A stretch of 64,000 nucleotides of DNA from Verrucomicrobiales bacterium (lineage in GTDB: Bacteria; Verrucomicrobiota; Verrucomicrobiia; Verrucomicrobiales; DEV007), in assembly GCA_029213005.1 (NCBI GenBank), contig JARGPI010000023.1, positions 50,648 through 114,647 on the forward strand, given 5' to 3'. The notes under the pieces are model-generated. The model searched no databases, was not told the DNA's origin, and saw only the letters and a list, made by a program, of their open reading frames with translations. This document shows, piece by piece, positions 17,365 through 26,712 of this stretch (position 1 is the first letter of the stretch; every line of letters begins with the position of its first letter). Position numbers and translations under genes: made by a program.

Positions 17365-18243
17365 ATGATCCGCTTCGTCACTTCACTGTTGCTGCTGTTT
17401 TCCGTAATCGTTCCGGGATTGAGCGATGACTCCGATTACAAACCGGGGCCGGATTCGGTGCCGAAACAAGGGGTGCCAAAGGGGACGGTAACTCAGCACC
17501 AGTGGATAAGCGAAATCTACCCCGGGACGGTTCGTGATTATTGGATTTATGTTCCTGCACAATACGATGAGGGAACTCCTGCGAATCTGATGGTTTTTCA
17601 GGACGGCGGTGGCGCAGTTAGGGAAGGCGGTAGTTTTCGGGTGCCGGTGGTTTTCGATAATCTGATACATGCCGGGGACATGCCTGTAACTATCGGGGTT
17701 TTTATTAATCCCGGAGTGGTTCCCCCGGCGAAACCAGACCAGCAGGGCAGGAAAAACAGGTCATTTGAATACGATACGCTGAGCGATCAATACGCCCGCT
17801 TTCTCTTGGAGGAGTTGCTGCCGCAGGTGAGCCGGGAATACCGGATATCCTCGAATCCGGAATGTCGCGCAATTTGCGGAATCTCCTCCGGCGGAATCGC
17901 AGCCTTTACCGTGGCGTGGGAGCGACCTGATGAGTTTCGGAAAGTTATCAGTTTTATCGGCAGCTTTACGAACATCCGCGGAGGGCATGTTTATCCTGCT
18001 TTAATTCGCAAAACGGATCCCAAACCGATCAGGGTTTTTCTTCAGGATGGCGAAAATGATCTCGACAATCTTCATGGGAATTGGCCGCTGGCCAACCGTC
18101 AAATGGCGGCGGCGCTACAATTCGCAGATTACGATTACAAGTTCGTCATGGGGACAGGGCGACACAGCGCTCGTCATGGTGGTGCGATCTTACCCGACAC
18201 CTTGCGCTGGATGTGGAGGGACTGGAAGAAACTGAAGCCGTGA
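17365..18243 (+). CDS. Secreted esterase of the enterochelin esterase-like alpha/beta-hydrolase family
   Basis: The start is placed at the ATG at 17365 (292 residues, MIRFVTSLLLLFSVIVPG), a clear signal peptide. The nucleophile elbow GISSGG is at about residues 170-175, the acid Asp lies in LQDGENDL at about 226-233, and the catalytic His is probably in HGGAILPDTLRW near the C-terminus. The W-I-Y-V-P start of the hydrolase domain and the DGGG oxyanion area fit the Fes/ferulic-esterase clade that verrucomicrobia use against plant or marine polysaccharide esters. The substrate is not known. Confidence 0.88.
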   Translation: MIRFVTSLLLLFSVIVPGLSDDSDYKPGPDSVPKQGVPKGTVTQHQWISEIYPGTVRDYWIYVPAQYDEGTPANLMVFQDGGGAVREGGSFRVPVVFDNLIHAGDMPVTIGVFINPGVVPPAKPDQQGRKNRSFEYDTLSDQYARFLLEELLPQVSREYRISSNPECRAICGISSGGIAAFTVAWERPDEFRKVISFIGSFTNIRGGHVYPALIRKTDPKPIRVFLQDGENDLDNLHGNWPLANRQMAAALQFADYDYKFVMGTGRHSARHGGAILPDTLRWMWRDWKKLKP

Positions 18244-18281
18244 GCGCAGAAATGAGAGAAGCAACGGCTCCTGACGGAATC

Positions 18282-18746
18282 CTAAATTTCTGATTTGGTT
18301 TTCTTTTGCAGGGTCACGTTACTAATGACCATGGTTTTGTCGATGGCTTTGCACATATCGTAAATGGTCAACGCTGCGACACTAACCGCGGTGAGAGCCT
18401 CCATTTCCACACCCGTCTTTGCGTCGGTGCGGACTAGCGCCGTGATGGTGATTTCTGTCATTTTGATGTCGAAATCCACGGCTACTTTTGTAAGCGGAAG
18501 TTGGTGACAGAGAGGGATCAAGTCTGCGGTTTTCTTTGCGGCTTGTATGCCTGCGATTCTGGCAACGGCCAGCACATCGCCCTTCGGGGTTTCTCCGTTG
18601 GAAATTGCGGTAACGGTATTTGCCTGTAGTTGAATCGACCCAACTGCGATGGCTTCCCGCCGACTGACTTTCTTCTCTGAAACGTCGACCATCGCCGCTG
18701 TTCCATCTTCCCGAATGTGGCTCAATTGCTTTTTGCTGTTACTCAT
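18282..18746 (-). CDS. moaC: Cyclic pyranopterin monophosphate synthase
   Basis: This 154-residue protein matches MoaC. Motifs are KKTADLIPLCHQLPL (about 70-84; conserved Lys, Asp and His) and VEMEALTAVSVAALTIYDM (about 111-129). It rearranges the MoaA product into cPMP in molybdenum-cofactor synthesis. The 5' end overlaps the stop of the upstream membrane spermidine-synthase-like gene by 8 bp, so translation is coupled. moaD sits 12 kb away, and moaA and moaE are outside this window. Confidence 0.95.
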   Translation of the reverse strand: MSNSKKQLSHIREDGTAAMVDVSEKKVSRREAIAVGSIQLQANTVTAISNGETPKGDVLAVARIAGIQAAKKTADLIPLCHQLPLTKVAVDFDIKMTEITITALVRTDAKTGVEMEALTAVSVAALTIYDMCKAIDKTMVISNVTLQKKTKSEI

Positions 18747-20925
18747 CTTCAGAAATAATTACCTGTATCAGATTACTGTAGTCGTCGGTCCAATGGATTT
18801 CCTTGGGTTCCTTTCGCGACCATTCATTGACCCAGCCACCTTCGTGTAATCTGTCAATCACTTCCTGGTTCTTTGTGATAATCACCCACTCTGAAAAATA
18901 GAGATGATAGGCATCGGGGTCGTGCACCACGAGTAAGGCCTCTCTCCCGAATTTGTCAGCCAGTTGCCTCACCGGGTCGCTTAAATCGATATGGAGATTG
19001 GTGATGTGAGCGACAAGACTGCCACCTTCCTTGATGTGTTTAAAATAGATTTCGAAAGCTTCTTTGGTGACCAAATGAATGGGGATGGAGTCGCCGCTGA
19101 AGGCATCAACAAAGAGGACGTCAAAGTCGCGGGGGTCGCCATTCGTCAGTTCCTCCTCCATTGAAGTTCTGGCATCTCCTAATACGACAGACGCTTCTCC
19201 ACGGCAGTCTTTAAGATAGGAGAAGTGAGAGCGGGCGAGTTGCTCAACCTGTGGGTTGATTTCATAGAAGACAATACTGTCTCCGGGATTGGCGTGGACC
19301 GCAAGTGATCCACTACCCAAGCCGATGACGCCCATTTTTATCGGTTCCCCGGCTCCCTCCTGACGTTGAGGGAGGGATTGCAGTAGAGCTCCGACACCGC
19401 TGTTCTCACTGTAGTAAGTCGAAGGTATGTTTCTGTATTCTTCATCCTGGTATTGGCGGCCGTGAGTGATTCGGCCATGATACATCGCTAGAAAGTGATC
19501 TTTGGTTCCCTTCAGGGATTCATAGACATGGACGACGCCGTGGAAACTACGCAAGCTTGCCAGGGAACCTCTTTTTGTTTCGATATAGTGCCCCCTGAGC
19601 CCCATCGCAAAGAGGACGAATGCCTGAACAGTTATGACCAGACCGATTCCTCCTCGAAGAGGTGACGGGTATTTTTTAAAGGCCTCAAATGAGACTGCCA
19701 AACCCACCAGTAACGTGACAAGGAGTAGTATTATGTGTAGTTCCCAGTAGCCGTTGAAGAGGCGCGGGGCAATCAAAGAGACAAAAGCACCACCCAAAGC
19801 ACCGCCGAGTGAAATAAGTAAATAAAACGATGTTAAATACCGACTTGGTGGCTTCAATCTAACCATTTCGCCGTGGCAAACCATGCAGATCGTGAACAGA
19901 GCGAACATAAAAAAGAAAATTTGCCAATACAGGTGAATCTCATCTCCTAGCTCTGTGTTCTTGCCGGCGAATAGCTGGCGTAGCGAGGATACAAGATTCC
20001 AGTAAAAATGGTCGCTTCCATTTCCACTCATCGACTGTTGATTGAGCAGGGTTATGAGCGCTGCAATACCGAAAGCGGTGAGGGGTATCCAAACCGCTCG
20101 CTTATACCACGACTCGCGATCAAAGCAGATGATAAATGTGATGAGATAGAGACTGAGTGGTAAAACCCAAAGGAAGGGGACCACAGTGACGTCCTGACAC
20201 ATTTGGTTGGTGATGGCCAGCATCCCGCCGGAACCGCATGCGGCAAAGACTACCCACAATATTTTTCGACCGATCCCGGCCGGGGGGGCTGTCGTTCTTG
20301 ATTCGGCATCGTCAACGGCTTCTCCATCAGGTCGGACTCGGGAGTATTTCCAGGCGCAAGTAATTGCGAATATGCCGTATATCACAAAACCGACTGACCA
20401 CCACCAGGTTTGGTGTTTCAGCCCGAGAGTTGGCTCAAAAAGAAAAGGATAGCTGAGGAGGCCCAGTAATGATCCGAAGTTGGAAACGGCATAGAGCCGA
20501 TAAGGCGATCTGTCCGGGTAGGTGCCGGCGAACCAGTGCTGAAGGAGTGGGCCGGACGCAGAGATCGCGACATAGGGTAACCCCACCGTTATCGCAAGGA
20601 GTTTGACTATTCCCCATACATCTGAAGTATTTGCGCCACCTACGGGTCGAAGAGAGTCGGAAGGGGTGATTGGCAGGAATACACATGCCAGGCTGACTAT
20701 CGCCAAATGAACCCAGAGCTGAAGCCGGGGCTTTTGTCGAAATGCAGAGGCAACGAGGTGGGCATAGGCATAGCCGCCGAGAAGTCCAATTTGGAAAAAC
20801 AACATACAGGTCGTCCAAACTGCCGGACTGCCCCCATACCACGGGAGGATATATCGGGCGATGATTGGCTGAACCTGAAACAGGAGAAAGGCGCTCAAAA
20901 AAATTGCGGCAATGTAGAGTGGCAT
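18739..20925 (-). CDS. Membrane protein with C-terminal spermidine synthase-like domain
   Basis: This 728-residue protein has an N-terminal half with about ten to twelve hydrophobic segments and a C-terminal Rossmann domain from about residue 480. The domain has GVIGLGSGSLAV (SAM/dcSAM-binding loop), YEINPQV and VLFVDAFSGDSIP. Such fusions are common in Gram-negative bacteria and are usually annotated as a fused MFS/spermidine synthase, but their reaction is unproven. Residues known to bind the propylamine acceptor are not clearly conserved, so a simple polyamine role is doubtful. It overlaps moaC by 8 bp. Confidence 0.85.
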   Translation of the reverse strand: MPLYIAAIFLSAFLLFQVQPIIARYILPWYGGSPAVWTTCMLFFQIGLLGGYAYAHLVASAFRQKPRLQLWVHLAIVSLACVFLPITPSDSLRPVGGANTSDVWGIVKLLAITVGLPYVAISASGPLLQHWFAGTYPDRSPYRLYAVSNFGSLLGLLSYPFLFEPTLGLKHQTWWWSVGFVIYGIFAITCAWKYSRVRPDGEAVDDAESRTTAPPAGIGRKILWVVFAACGSGGMLAITNQMCQDVTVVPFLWVLPLSLYLITFIICFDRESWYKRAVWIPLTAFGIAALITLLNQQSMSGNGSDHFYWNLVSSLRQLFAGKNTELGDEIHLYWQIFFFMFALFTICMVCHGEMVRLKPPSRYLTSFYLLISLGGALGGAFVSLIAPRLFNGYWELHIILLLVTLLVGLAVSFEAFKKYPSPLRGGIGLVITVQAFVLFAMGLRGHYIETKRGSLASLRSFHGVVHVYESLKGTKDHFLAMYHGRITHGRQYQDEEYRNIPSTYYSENSGVGALLQSLPQRQEGAGEPIKMGVIGLGSGSLAVHANPGDSIVFYEINPQVEQLARSHFSYLKDCRGEASVVLGDARTSMEEELTNGDPRDFDVLFVDAFSGDSIPIHLVTKEAFEIYFKHIKEGGSLVAHITNLHIDLSDPVRQLADKFGREALLVVHDPDAYHLYFSEWVIITKNQEVIDRLHEGGWVNEWSRKEPKEIHWTDDYSNLIQVIISEDE

Positions 20926-21173
20926 AATGGTGTTTTGGAAATCTGCTGGTTTTCAGGCTCTGAAGTAACCCCTTTTAATAAGTTGGGTTTCACATTATTT
21001 AAAGCCGCGATGCTGGCGGGATGCAAAATAGAATCGCTAATTGGGGAATTGTCTAAAATGTGAGTATTTTGCGGGGTGAGCACCGGCCAAAATTAGGATA
21101 TTCGGGGAATTCGGTTGAATCAAAAATACGATTCGGTTATGGTAATTATAAATCCCTATTGTTGTTCCCGTTT

Positions 21174-21761
21174 ATGAAAATCCCTGTTTTAGCGTTGCTT
21201 ATGTGCTCCCAGATTTCAATTGTCGTCGCTGACGAGCGGTTAGCCTGGCTGCGGGATCGTCCCGTAAAAAAGGCACGGGTCGTTTCGAGCAGTAAAGATC
21301 TGGACGGTGAAAATTTAGTCAAAAAGGCGGCATGGACTGTTTCAAGTAAAGATTCCCGGCAGAGGACGGTCACGATTAGTAACAAGCCGAAATCAACTGG
21401 AAACGCCGGATCGGAAGCGCAAAAGGTTCAGGGGGAGCCGATTCCGGTAAGTTTGGAGCCAACTCAAAAAAAAAGTGAGCGGGCCGGGGACGCTTCAGAA
21501 GTGAAGTCGGTCGAGGAGCAGAGTAACTATATAGCCTCTTTGGAGTCCGAACTAGTCGAACTCAATAATGAAGTTCTATCAACTGATGATGATAGTGTTT
21601 CCGACCAGATAAAGACGAGAGCGGAAAGCGCCCTCAAATCTTCAAGCAAAGAGACGCTTCGAATGGAATTTATTAAAGCGGGCGCCATGATGTCTGATGC
21701 TCAGGCAGATGCCTATTTGAAACGTCTTCTGGAAACTTTGAAGGCACAGCGCTCTCAGTGA
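21174..21761 (+). CDS. Secreted coiled-coil-like protein, function unknown
   Basis: The start is placed at the ATG at 21174 (195 residues), which begins a signal peptide MKIPVLALLMCSQISIVVAD. The mature part is highly charged, Ser- and Lys-rich and low in complexity up to about residue 130. Then follows a predicted helix (SNYIASLESELVELNNEVL, a heptad pattern) and a C-terminal helical part. It precedes a pseudopilin gene by 31 bp and may be part of that secretion or pilus set. I do not recognise the family. Confidence 0.65.
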   Translation: MKIPVLALLMCSQISIVVADERLAWLRDRPVKKARVVSSSKDLDGENLVKKAAWTVSSKDSRQRTVTISNKPKSTGNAGSEAQKVQGEPIPVSLEPTQKKSERAGDASEVKSVEEQSNYIASLESELVELNNEVLSTDDDSVSDQIKTRAESALKSSSKETLRMEFIKAGAMMSDAQADAYLKRLLETLKAQRSQ

Positions 21762-21792
21762 TCCTTACGTCAGGGAATACCATTCGAATTAT

Positions 21793-22203
21793 ATGACACT
21801 AACCTTTACATCCCGTTCTTTCGCCGGATTTTCTCTGGTCGAGATGCTCACGGTAGTGTCCGTAATTGGGATTCTGAGTGCTATTGGATTACCTGCGATT
21901 TCAAACATCCGGGAAAGCGCAAAGATTGGAGCTGCAAAACGAAATGCTCAGGAAGCTGCTTCATTATCCGCGATTGCGGATGCTGCGGGGATTGCTCACG
22001 TGGTTCCCGAACTGGCAGGAGGAGTGGAAGCAACTCTGGCGATTTTGGCTGATGGTATTTCCAGCCCATCTGAAACGGGAATTCCAATCGAGCTTAAACT
22101 GTATTTGTCCGACCAGGAAATCACCGCTGCTGCTAAATTTCTAAAATTGAGGTACCTGGATTCTGGAATTCGAATGGAATACAATAACAATCCTGATTCG
22201 TAG
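21793..22203 (+). CDS. Pseudopilin-like protein with prepilin N-terminal methylation motif
   Basis: This 136-residue protein begins with a short leader followed by AG-FSLVEMLTVVSVIGILSA, the prepilin peptidase cut site with Glu at +5 and the hydrophobic helix. The globular part (about 90 residues) is short and lacks the usual GspG calcium loop, so the type of minor pilin is unclear. It follows the small coiled-coil-like gene by 31 bp and precedes the 3D-domain gene by 86 bp, all on the plus strand. They may form one operon. Confidence 0.85.
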   Translation: MTLTFTSRSFAGFSLVEMLTVVSVIGILSAIGLPAISNIRESAKIGAAKRNAQEAASLSAIADAAGIAHVVPELAGGVEATLAILADGISSPSETGIPIELKLYLSDQEITAAAKFLKLRYLDSGIRMEYNNNPDS

Positions 22204-22289
22204 GATTTAGTTATATGGTTTCGATAATATAATTACTGGAATTACTATAATAAAAGGTTTATTGTTTAGAAAGCATTGCTTTTCGAAAC

Positions 22290-23192
22290 ATGAAATCTTT
22301 TTTAGTCACCACTACCGTTGTGATTTTGTTTCTCGGTTTTATCTGGGGTCAAATTCCGATTGCTTCCGCCGCCTATTCCTATAAAAAACGGGAGCTGAAT
22401 GTGCGCACCACTGCATATACTCACAGTGAGTCGGACCATATAGAATATGGGAGGAAGACCGCCCTCGGAACTCAATTGAAATTCTCGCGGGAATACACTT
22501 CTGCCGCTTCGGATTGGTCGAGATTCCCCGTGGGAACAGAATTTCGTATCAAAGGGTTGAACCGCCACTTTGTCATTGATGATTATGGTAGTGCGTTGTT
22601 GGGGAAAGATACGATTGATCTATATTTTACGAGCAAGAGTGCGATGAATCGGTGGGGGGTCAAGCATGTCGATATCGTCATCACGAAATACGGGGATTTC
22701 GAAAAGAGCCGCGAAATTCTCTCTCAGCGAACCAAATACCATCACTGTCGGAAGATGTTAGCTGCGATCGATGCGAATGGTAATGCAACTTCTGAGGAGG
22801 TCTACGAAACAGTTCCGGAGGTTCCATCTGATATTGATTCCAAGTTAATGGCCGCTGCCTCAATCCCCAAAAGTGAATGGAAAAGTCCGGCGCCGGAAAT
22901 TGAGCCAGACCCGAAACAGCCGGTTCCGGAAGATCCTGAAGTTCTGATAGCGGACAATCAGGTAAAATTAAAACCGCAGCGGAGAATGAGAGCTTTCCGC
23001 GAGATATTCGCTTCTAGTTTTCTGGCGTCCGGTCAGCGTTTCCGGGGCGCGGGCTCGACGGGGGAGATTATTCGGGTGAGCTTTCCAACTTCCAATCCTC
23101 CCAATGCTGATAAGAAGCCCACAACGGATCCGGTTGCTGTGCCGAATCATTATGAGCCGATTCGGAAGATCAGAGAATTTCGACCACTTTAA
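22290..23192 (+). CDS. Secreted 3D-domain protein (MltA-C/RpfB-like fold)
   Basis: This 300-residue protein has an N-terminal signal sequence (about residues 1-28). Residues about 35-135 resemble the 3D domain: VRTTAYTHSESDH at the start, PVGTEFRIKG in the middle and VIDDYGSALLGKDTIDLYF at the end, the three-Asp signature. Such domains occur in murein lytic transglycosylases and resuscitation-promoting factors, so it may act on peptidoglycan. The C-terminal 150 residues are proline-rich and basic, with no domain I can name. Its stop lies 3 bp from that of the convergent SGNH-like gene. Confidence 0.8.
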   Translation: MKSFLVTTTVVILFLGFIWGQIPIASAAYSYKKRELNVRTTAYTHSESDHIEYGRKTALGTQLKFSREYTSAASDWSRFPVGTEFRIKGLNRHFVIDDYGSALLGKDTIDLYFTSKSAMNRWGVKHVDIVITKYGDFEKSREILSQRTKYHHCRKMLAAIDANGNATSEEVYETVPEVPSDIDSKLMAAASIPKSEWKSPAPEIEPDPKQPVPEDPEVLIADNQVKLKPQRRMRAFREIFASSFLASGQRFRGAGSTGEIIRVSFPTSNPPNADKKPTTDPVAVPNHYEPIRKIREFRPL

Positions 23193-23195
23193 TCT

Positions 23196-25403
23196 TTAGT
23201 AGACTCTTACCGACCAACTGTTGACCGGTTGCCTGGAAAAGCGCAGTGTAGTGAGGCTTTGTGCGTCGTGACGCGCCATACTTCGGATCGCTTCGTTTTT
23301 ATACATCAATTTGGGACTGTGAGTACTGAATGTCCGGCTTAGAGGGAAGGGCATGTCAGGGTTGGCCGGGTCAGCGACAGAAACTTCGAGATGAACTCCC
23401 ATGAGCGAATCTCCTCCGATATTCCAATCGTGCAAATCCAGGTAGCTTTGGGGAACTTTGATCTGGATCTGATTATTCTTTAGCCAGGAGGATATGCCTG
23501 AACTCGGTATGCTCATATTATATCCTTCACCAAAAGCGCCGATTGGAATCTGCGGGATATAGCCGTTTCCTCCACTCCCCTTAAAGTAGACCAACAGGGG
23601 GCTGACCGCCCCGAAATCTCTAGCTCGCCCAGCTGACCGCCCGTCGATAGTTAGAGATGCACGAATCGCGGCATTGTTTCCCAGATCCGGAATTTCCAAG
23701 CCGTTCAAATCAACAACAGCGTACAAACCGGATTTCCTCGGATCTTCTTCATTTACCACGGCGTCAAAATGAACGGTGGGCGACCAGTTTCCGCGCAGCA
23801 CCGAACTCTTGCCGGCTGCAGCATTCAGGTAATTGGAGGATGCCATTATTACTTTTTCTCCCAGAGCCAAATCCCTCGAAGCTTCGATCTCTCTACCGAA
23901 CCGGTAGGGTTGCCCATTAATTTCGACCTCCAGCGTTACGTCGGTTTGGAAGCAGTCGACTCCCTGGGGCGCTCCGAATCTTAAATTCGTAGATGCTCTT
24001 TTCCGACTTAAGGGCGAGAGATTGAACGGTCGGGGTTGATCGATTCCTCCGCCCATACTCAATCGGTAGGTGCCATTGACAGGTCGATCGGATCCGCTGA
24101 CAAATTCCCATTCCACTTTGAGCTGATTGGTTATATTGATGAACTGTTGTGATTTCCAGTTAATGGAAATCGGGCCAACCCGAAGAGGCAGGTCAAGAAA
24201 CTCTGACTTTTCGCCATCCTCTATCAAAAAGGGGAAGCGGATACTTTCATCGTCGATTTCCAATGGGTAAACGATGTCGGACCGGCTCTCTGATTTCCCG
24301 ACGACAGGCCTGACGTAATCAAATGTTAAATCCTGAGTTTTGCCCGGATCGATACTGTAACGTTGCGCCGGTTCTACAGGACGTAGCCCGCCGACTGACA
24401 GCGCTCCCAAAATGCCTGATTTGGTAACTCCGGCTTGATTTCGAATTGATATCACAACCCGCACCATTCCTTTCTCTCCAAAGACGGCCTCCCCGACGGC
24501 AGTAAAATCGGAAGCGACAGGTCCATGTAGTAATTCGTGAAATACCGATTTGCCCAGATCGTCATGTGCTTTTGCATTGAGATGCTGGATCTCATTGATC
24601 CGGGAATCTCTATCCGGTACAAAGAAGAGACGTTTCAGTTTGTCGCCAATCAAGGCCGTTCCAGCCATTGGATCAGCATTTGGGTCTGCCGCTCCACCCG
24701 CCCGGGCGAGGAATTTACCCGTGTCGATAAACATCACATCATGAGCTTTTGCCATACCCTGAGCAGCCGTAACATATGGTCTCGAAGCTCCCCAATCCAT
24801 TGCACCGCCACCTCGATTTACTGGTGTCGGACCAAGTAAAATCACGTCCGTCCCGTTTTTCGCGCACTCTTGAAGCAGGTTGTGCAACGCCCTGCGGTAA
24901 GTAAAGATCGACATGTGATCGATGGCATCCGTGCACCCATATTGAACAAGAATGAGGTCGGGCTCGTTGAGAAACGCATCGCTTTTGACCCGCTGTAGTC
25001 CCTGGAGAACACTGGAGTTGGGTTGAGCGAGATTTTCGAATCGAATCTCAGGACCGAGAAACTTGTTTAGTTTATGGTTGCCACCTTCGGGTGGATTGAG
25101 AAAGCGGATCCCGCCGGTATAGAAAAACTCCGATGCCAGTTTGTTTAAAAACACTCCGGCGAACCCCCGCAATGCGTCTCCACTGATAAACTCTTTTCCG
25201 TCCGGGGAATACGCCCCGATGTTGCCATCCCCAATCAGGACGACATGGACCGGGTCACGGCCTTCGAGCTTGGCAAAGGTATTTCCCAGATACTTTTTAA
25301 GCCGGTACCGCTGTTCCAAAGTCATGGGCGACCCGAACACGGCGGGGTAGAGACCGGCAAAGAGTCCCGCAAGCAAAAGAGCTAATCCAATTCGTCTAAC
25401 CAT
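23196..25403 (-). CDS. Large secreted SGNH-hydrolase-like protein with degenerate active-site motifs
   Basis: This 735-residue protein starts with a signal peptide (about 25 residues). Residues about 50-300 have the SGNH fold order: block I VVLIGDGNIGAY, block III LVQYGCTDAID, then a block-V-like NEIQHLNAKAH. The nucleophile Ser expected in GDS is Gly here (GDGN), the block III Asn is Thr (GCTD), and the Asp of DxxH appears as Glu, so it may be an inactive relative. From about 320 on there are beta-sandwich-like repeats. It lies downstream of the PKS-NRPS gene on the same strand but behind a terminator, so a shared function is not shown. Confidence 0.75.
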   Translation of the reverse strand: MVRRIGLALLLAGLFAGLYPAVFGSPMTLEQRYRLKKYLGNTFAKLEGRDPVHVVLIGDGNIGAYSPDGKEFISGDALRGFAGVFLNKLASEFFYTGGIRFLNPPEGGNHKLNKFLGPEIRFENLAQPNSSVLQGLQRVKSDAFLNEPDLILVQYGCTDAIDHMSIFTYRRALHNLLQECAKNGTDVILLGPTPVNRGGGAMDWGASRPYVTAAQGMAKAHDVMFIDTGKFLARAGGAADPNADPMAGTALIGDKLKRLFFVPDRDSRINEIQHLNAKAHDDLGKSVFHELLHGPVASDFTAVGEAVFGEKGMVRVVISIRNQAGVTKSGILGALSVGGLRPVEPAQRYSIDPGKTQDLTFDYVRPVVGKSESRSDIVYPLEIDDESIRFPFLIEDGEKSEFLDLPLRVGPISINWKSQQFINITNQLKVEWEFVSGSDRPVNGTYRLSMGGGIDQPRPFNLSPLSRKRASTNLRFGAPQGVDCFQTDVTLEVEINGQPYRFGREIEASRDLALGEKVIMASSNYLNAAAGKSSVLRGNWSPTVHFDAVVNEEDPRKSGLYAVVDLNGLEIPDLGNNAAIRASLTIDGRSAGRARDFGAVSPLLVYFKGSGGNGYIPQIPIGAFGEGYNMSIPSSGISSWLKNNQIQIKVPQSYLDLHDWNIGGDSLMGVHLEVSVADPANPDMPFPLSRTFSTHSPKLMYKNEAIRSMARHDAQSLTTLRFSRQPVNSWSVRVY

Positions 25404-25450
25404 TATTCAATTTCCCCTTTGGTAAACGATCGCACGTTTGCGAACCATAG

Positions 25451-25486
25451 AAAAAAGCCCCGTTGTTTTCAAGACAAACGGGGCTC
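25451..25486 (-). terminator. Intrinsic terminator of the PKS-NRPS gene
   Basis: Read on the minus strand, an 11- to 12-bp stem AGCCCCGTTTGT / ACAACGGGGCT with one bulge is followed by TTTTTT. It starts 24 bp after the stop of the PKS-NRPS gene and ends 48 bp before the SGNH-like gene start, which separates the two transcripts. Confidence 0.88.
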
Positions 25487-25509
25487 TTTCGGAATTTAAT
25501 CAATTGAGT

Positions 25510-26712
25510 CTAGGACTTTGAAGTCTGGTTTTTCTTAAACCTTCCAACCACATCTTCGGGAAGGAAAAAACCATTCATCTGCAATCGTGCTGGAATCACT
25601 CCAAGGGTCTCCAGATGTTTGTAATGAGCCACGGTGTCTTCAGCGGTAACCGGGCCAAGTGTTGGCTTAACCTTGCTGGTGGCATTCGTCAGTAGACTTA
25701 CGAGGACACAGCCGGTAATCTCATGCTTATCACGGCTTCCAAGGAACTGGAAGAACCCGCCTTCCATACCTTCAGCGAGTGCTTCGGCATCTTCCGGAAG
25801 GTAGACCGTTTCATTGACCACTGAAGGCATTTTAAGCTCGCCGCCGGTGGTGAACAGAATGTCGTGTTTTGAAGTGAATCGAGCTACTGCCGCATCAACT
25901 TTGAATACTGGCGGGAAGCTGTAATCAACCACCAGAGATCCCGGTTTTAACAGGTCGATGTTGAGAACTCCGGGAAGGTTGGAGGATGCCACAACCAGTG
26001 AGCCCTCGTAAACTTCCGGTGGCAATGCTCCACCGTTCTTAACGATATCGACCGTTCCTTTGTAACCAAATGCTCTGACTTCGTCACGATGGCGTGCCAT
26101 CTGATCATCGGTCTGATAAGGATCACACATGATGATCTGTTTTGGATGCGGCAACACTTCAAGCATCAGCCTGAGAGTTCCAAACCCGATCGAACCGAGT
26201 CCCACGACTGAGAGGATTTCACCACTCAGATCACGGTTGGTTTCAGCCAGAATACCTTCCACAGATTTCACAATAGTGGCGGCTCTGGTTGCATCACCGG
26301 TCGTGATTGAAGGCAGGTCAGATCTTCCGCTGATCCACTTCTGAATTTCACGACCATGATCCGTTGCCATTGGAATTACTCCAGTCAATGAAACAGCTTT
26401 GGCTTTCATCGCTGCAGCCATTTCCAGGGCTTCGATAGTTGGAGCCTTCACGCTGTCGAGCTTCTTAAAGAAATCAGCTTCGTAGCAGGGCAGCATCACC
26501 ACACCGATATCTCCTTCTGGAAGATGATAAATGTTCGTGAGGCGTGGCTTATTGGCAAAAAGGCGTTCCGAGATTTGGTCCCGTGTTAATCCTGACACTT
26601 CTGCGAGTGACTCCGGAATATAGGTCAGAGCAACGGCGTCGAGAGTCGGCAGGGTATCCTGAGCGAGCTCGATATCGATGTGCTCGAGATCTTCGAAGCC
26701 AATTTCTCCACC
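25510..26712 (-). other. Terminal AAR-like reductase domain of the megasynthase
   Basis: Residues about 3595-3994 (400) have no thioesterase GxSxG and no thioester-reductase SDR motif. They align by eye with cyanobacterial long-chain acyl-ACP reductase in order: LPCYEADFF with a following helix (AAR: ESCFLPEML), AMKAKAVSLTGVIP (AAR: AQKxxINITALGGF), SITTGDATRAA (AAR: RFTTGNTHTAY), the NAD(P) loop VVGLGSIGFG, VVDYSFPP, TTGGELKMPS, then a Cys at 3929 in ITGCVLVSLL (AAR: catalytic Cys in FACFAE) and a C-terminal helix ending VIPARL. AAR reduces acyl-ACP thioesters to aldehydes with NADPH, so this domain should free the PCP-bound chain as an aldehyde. Confidence 0.75.
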
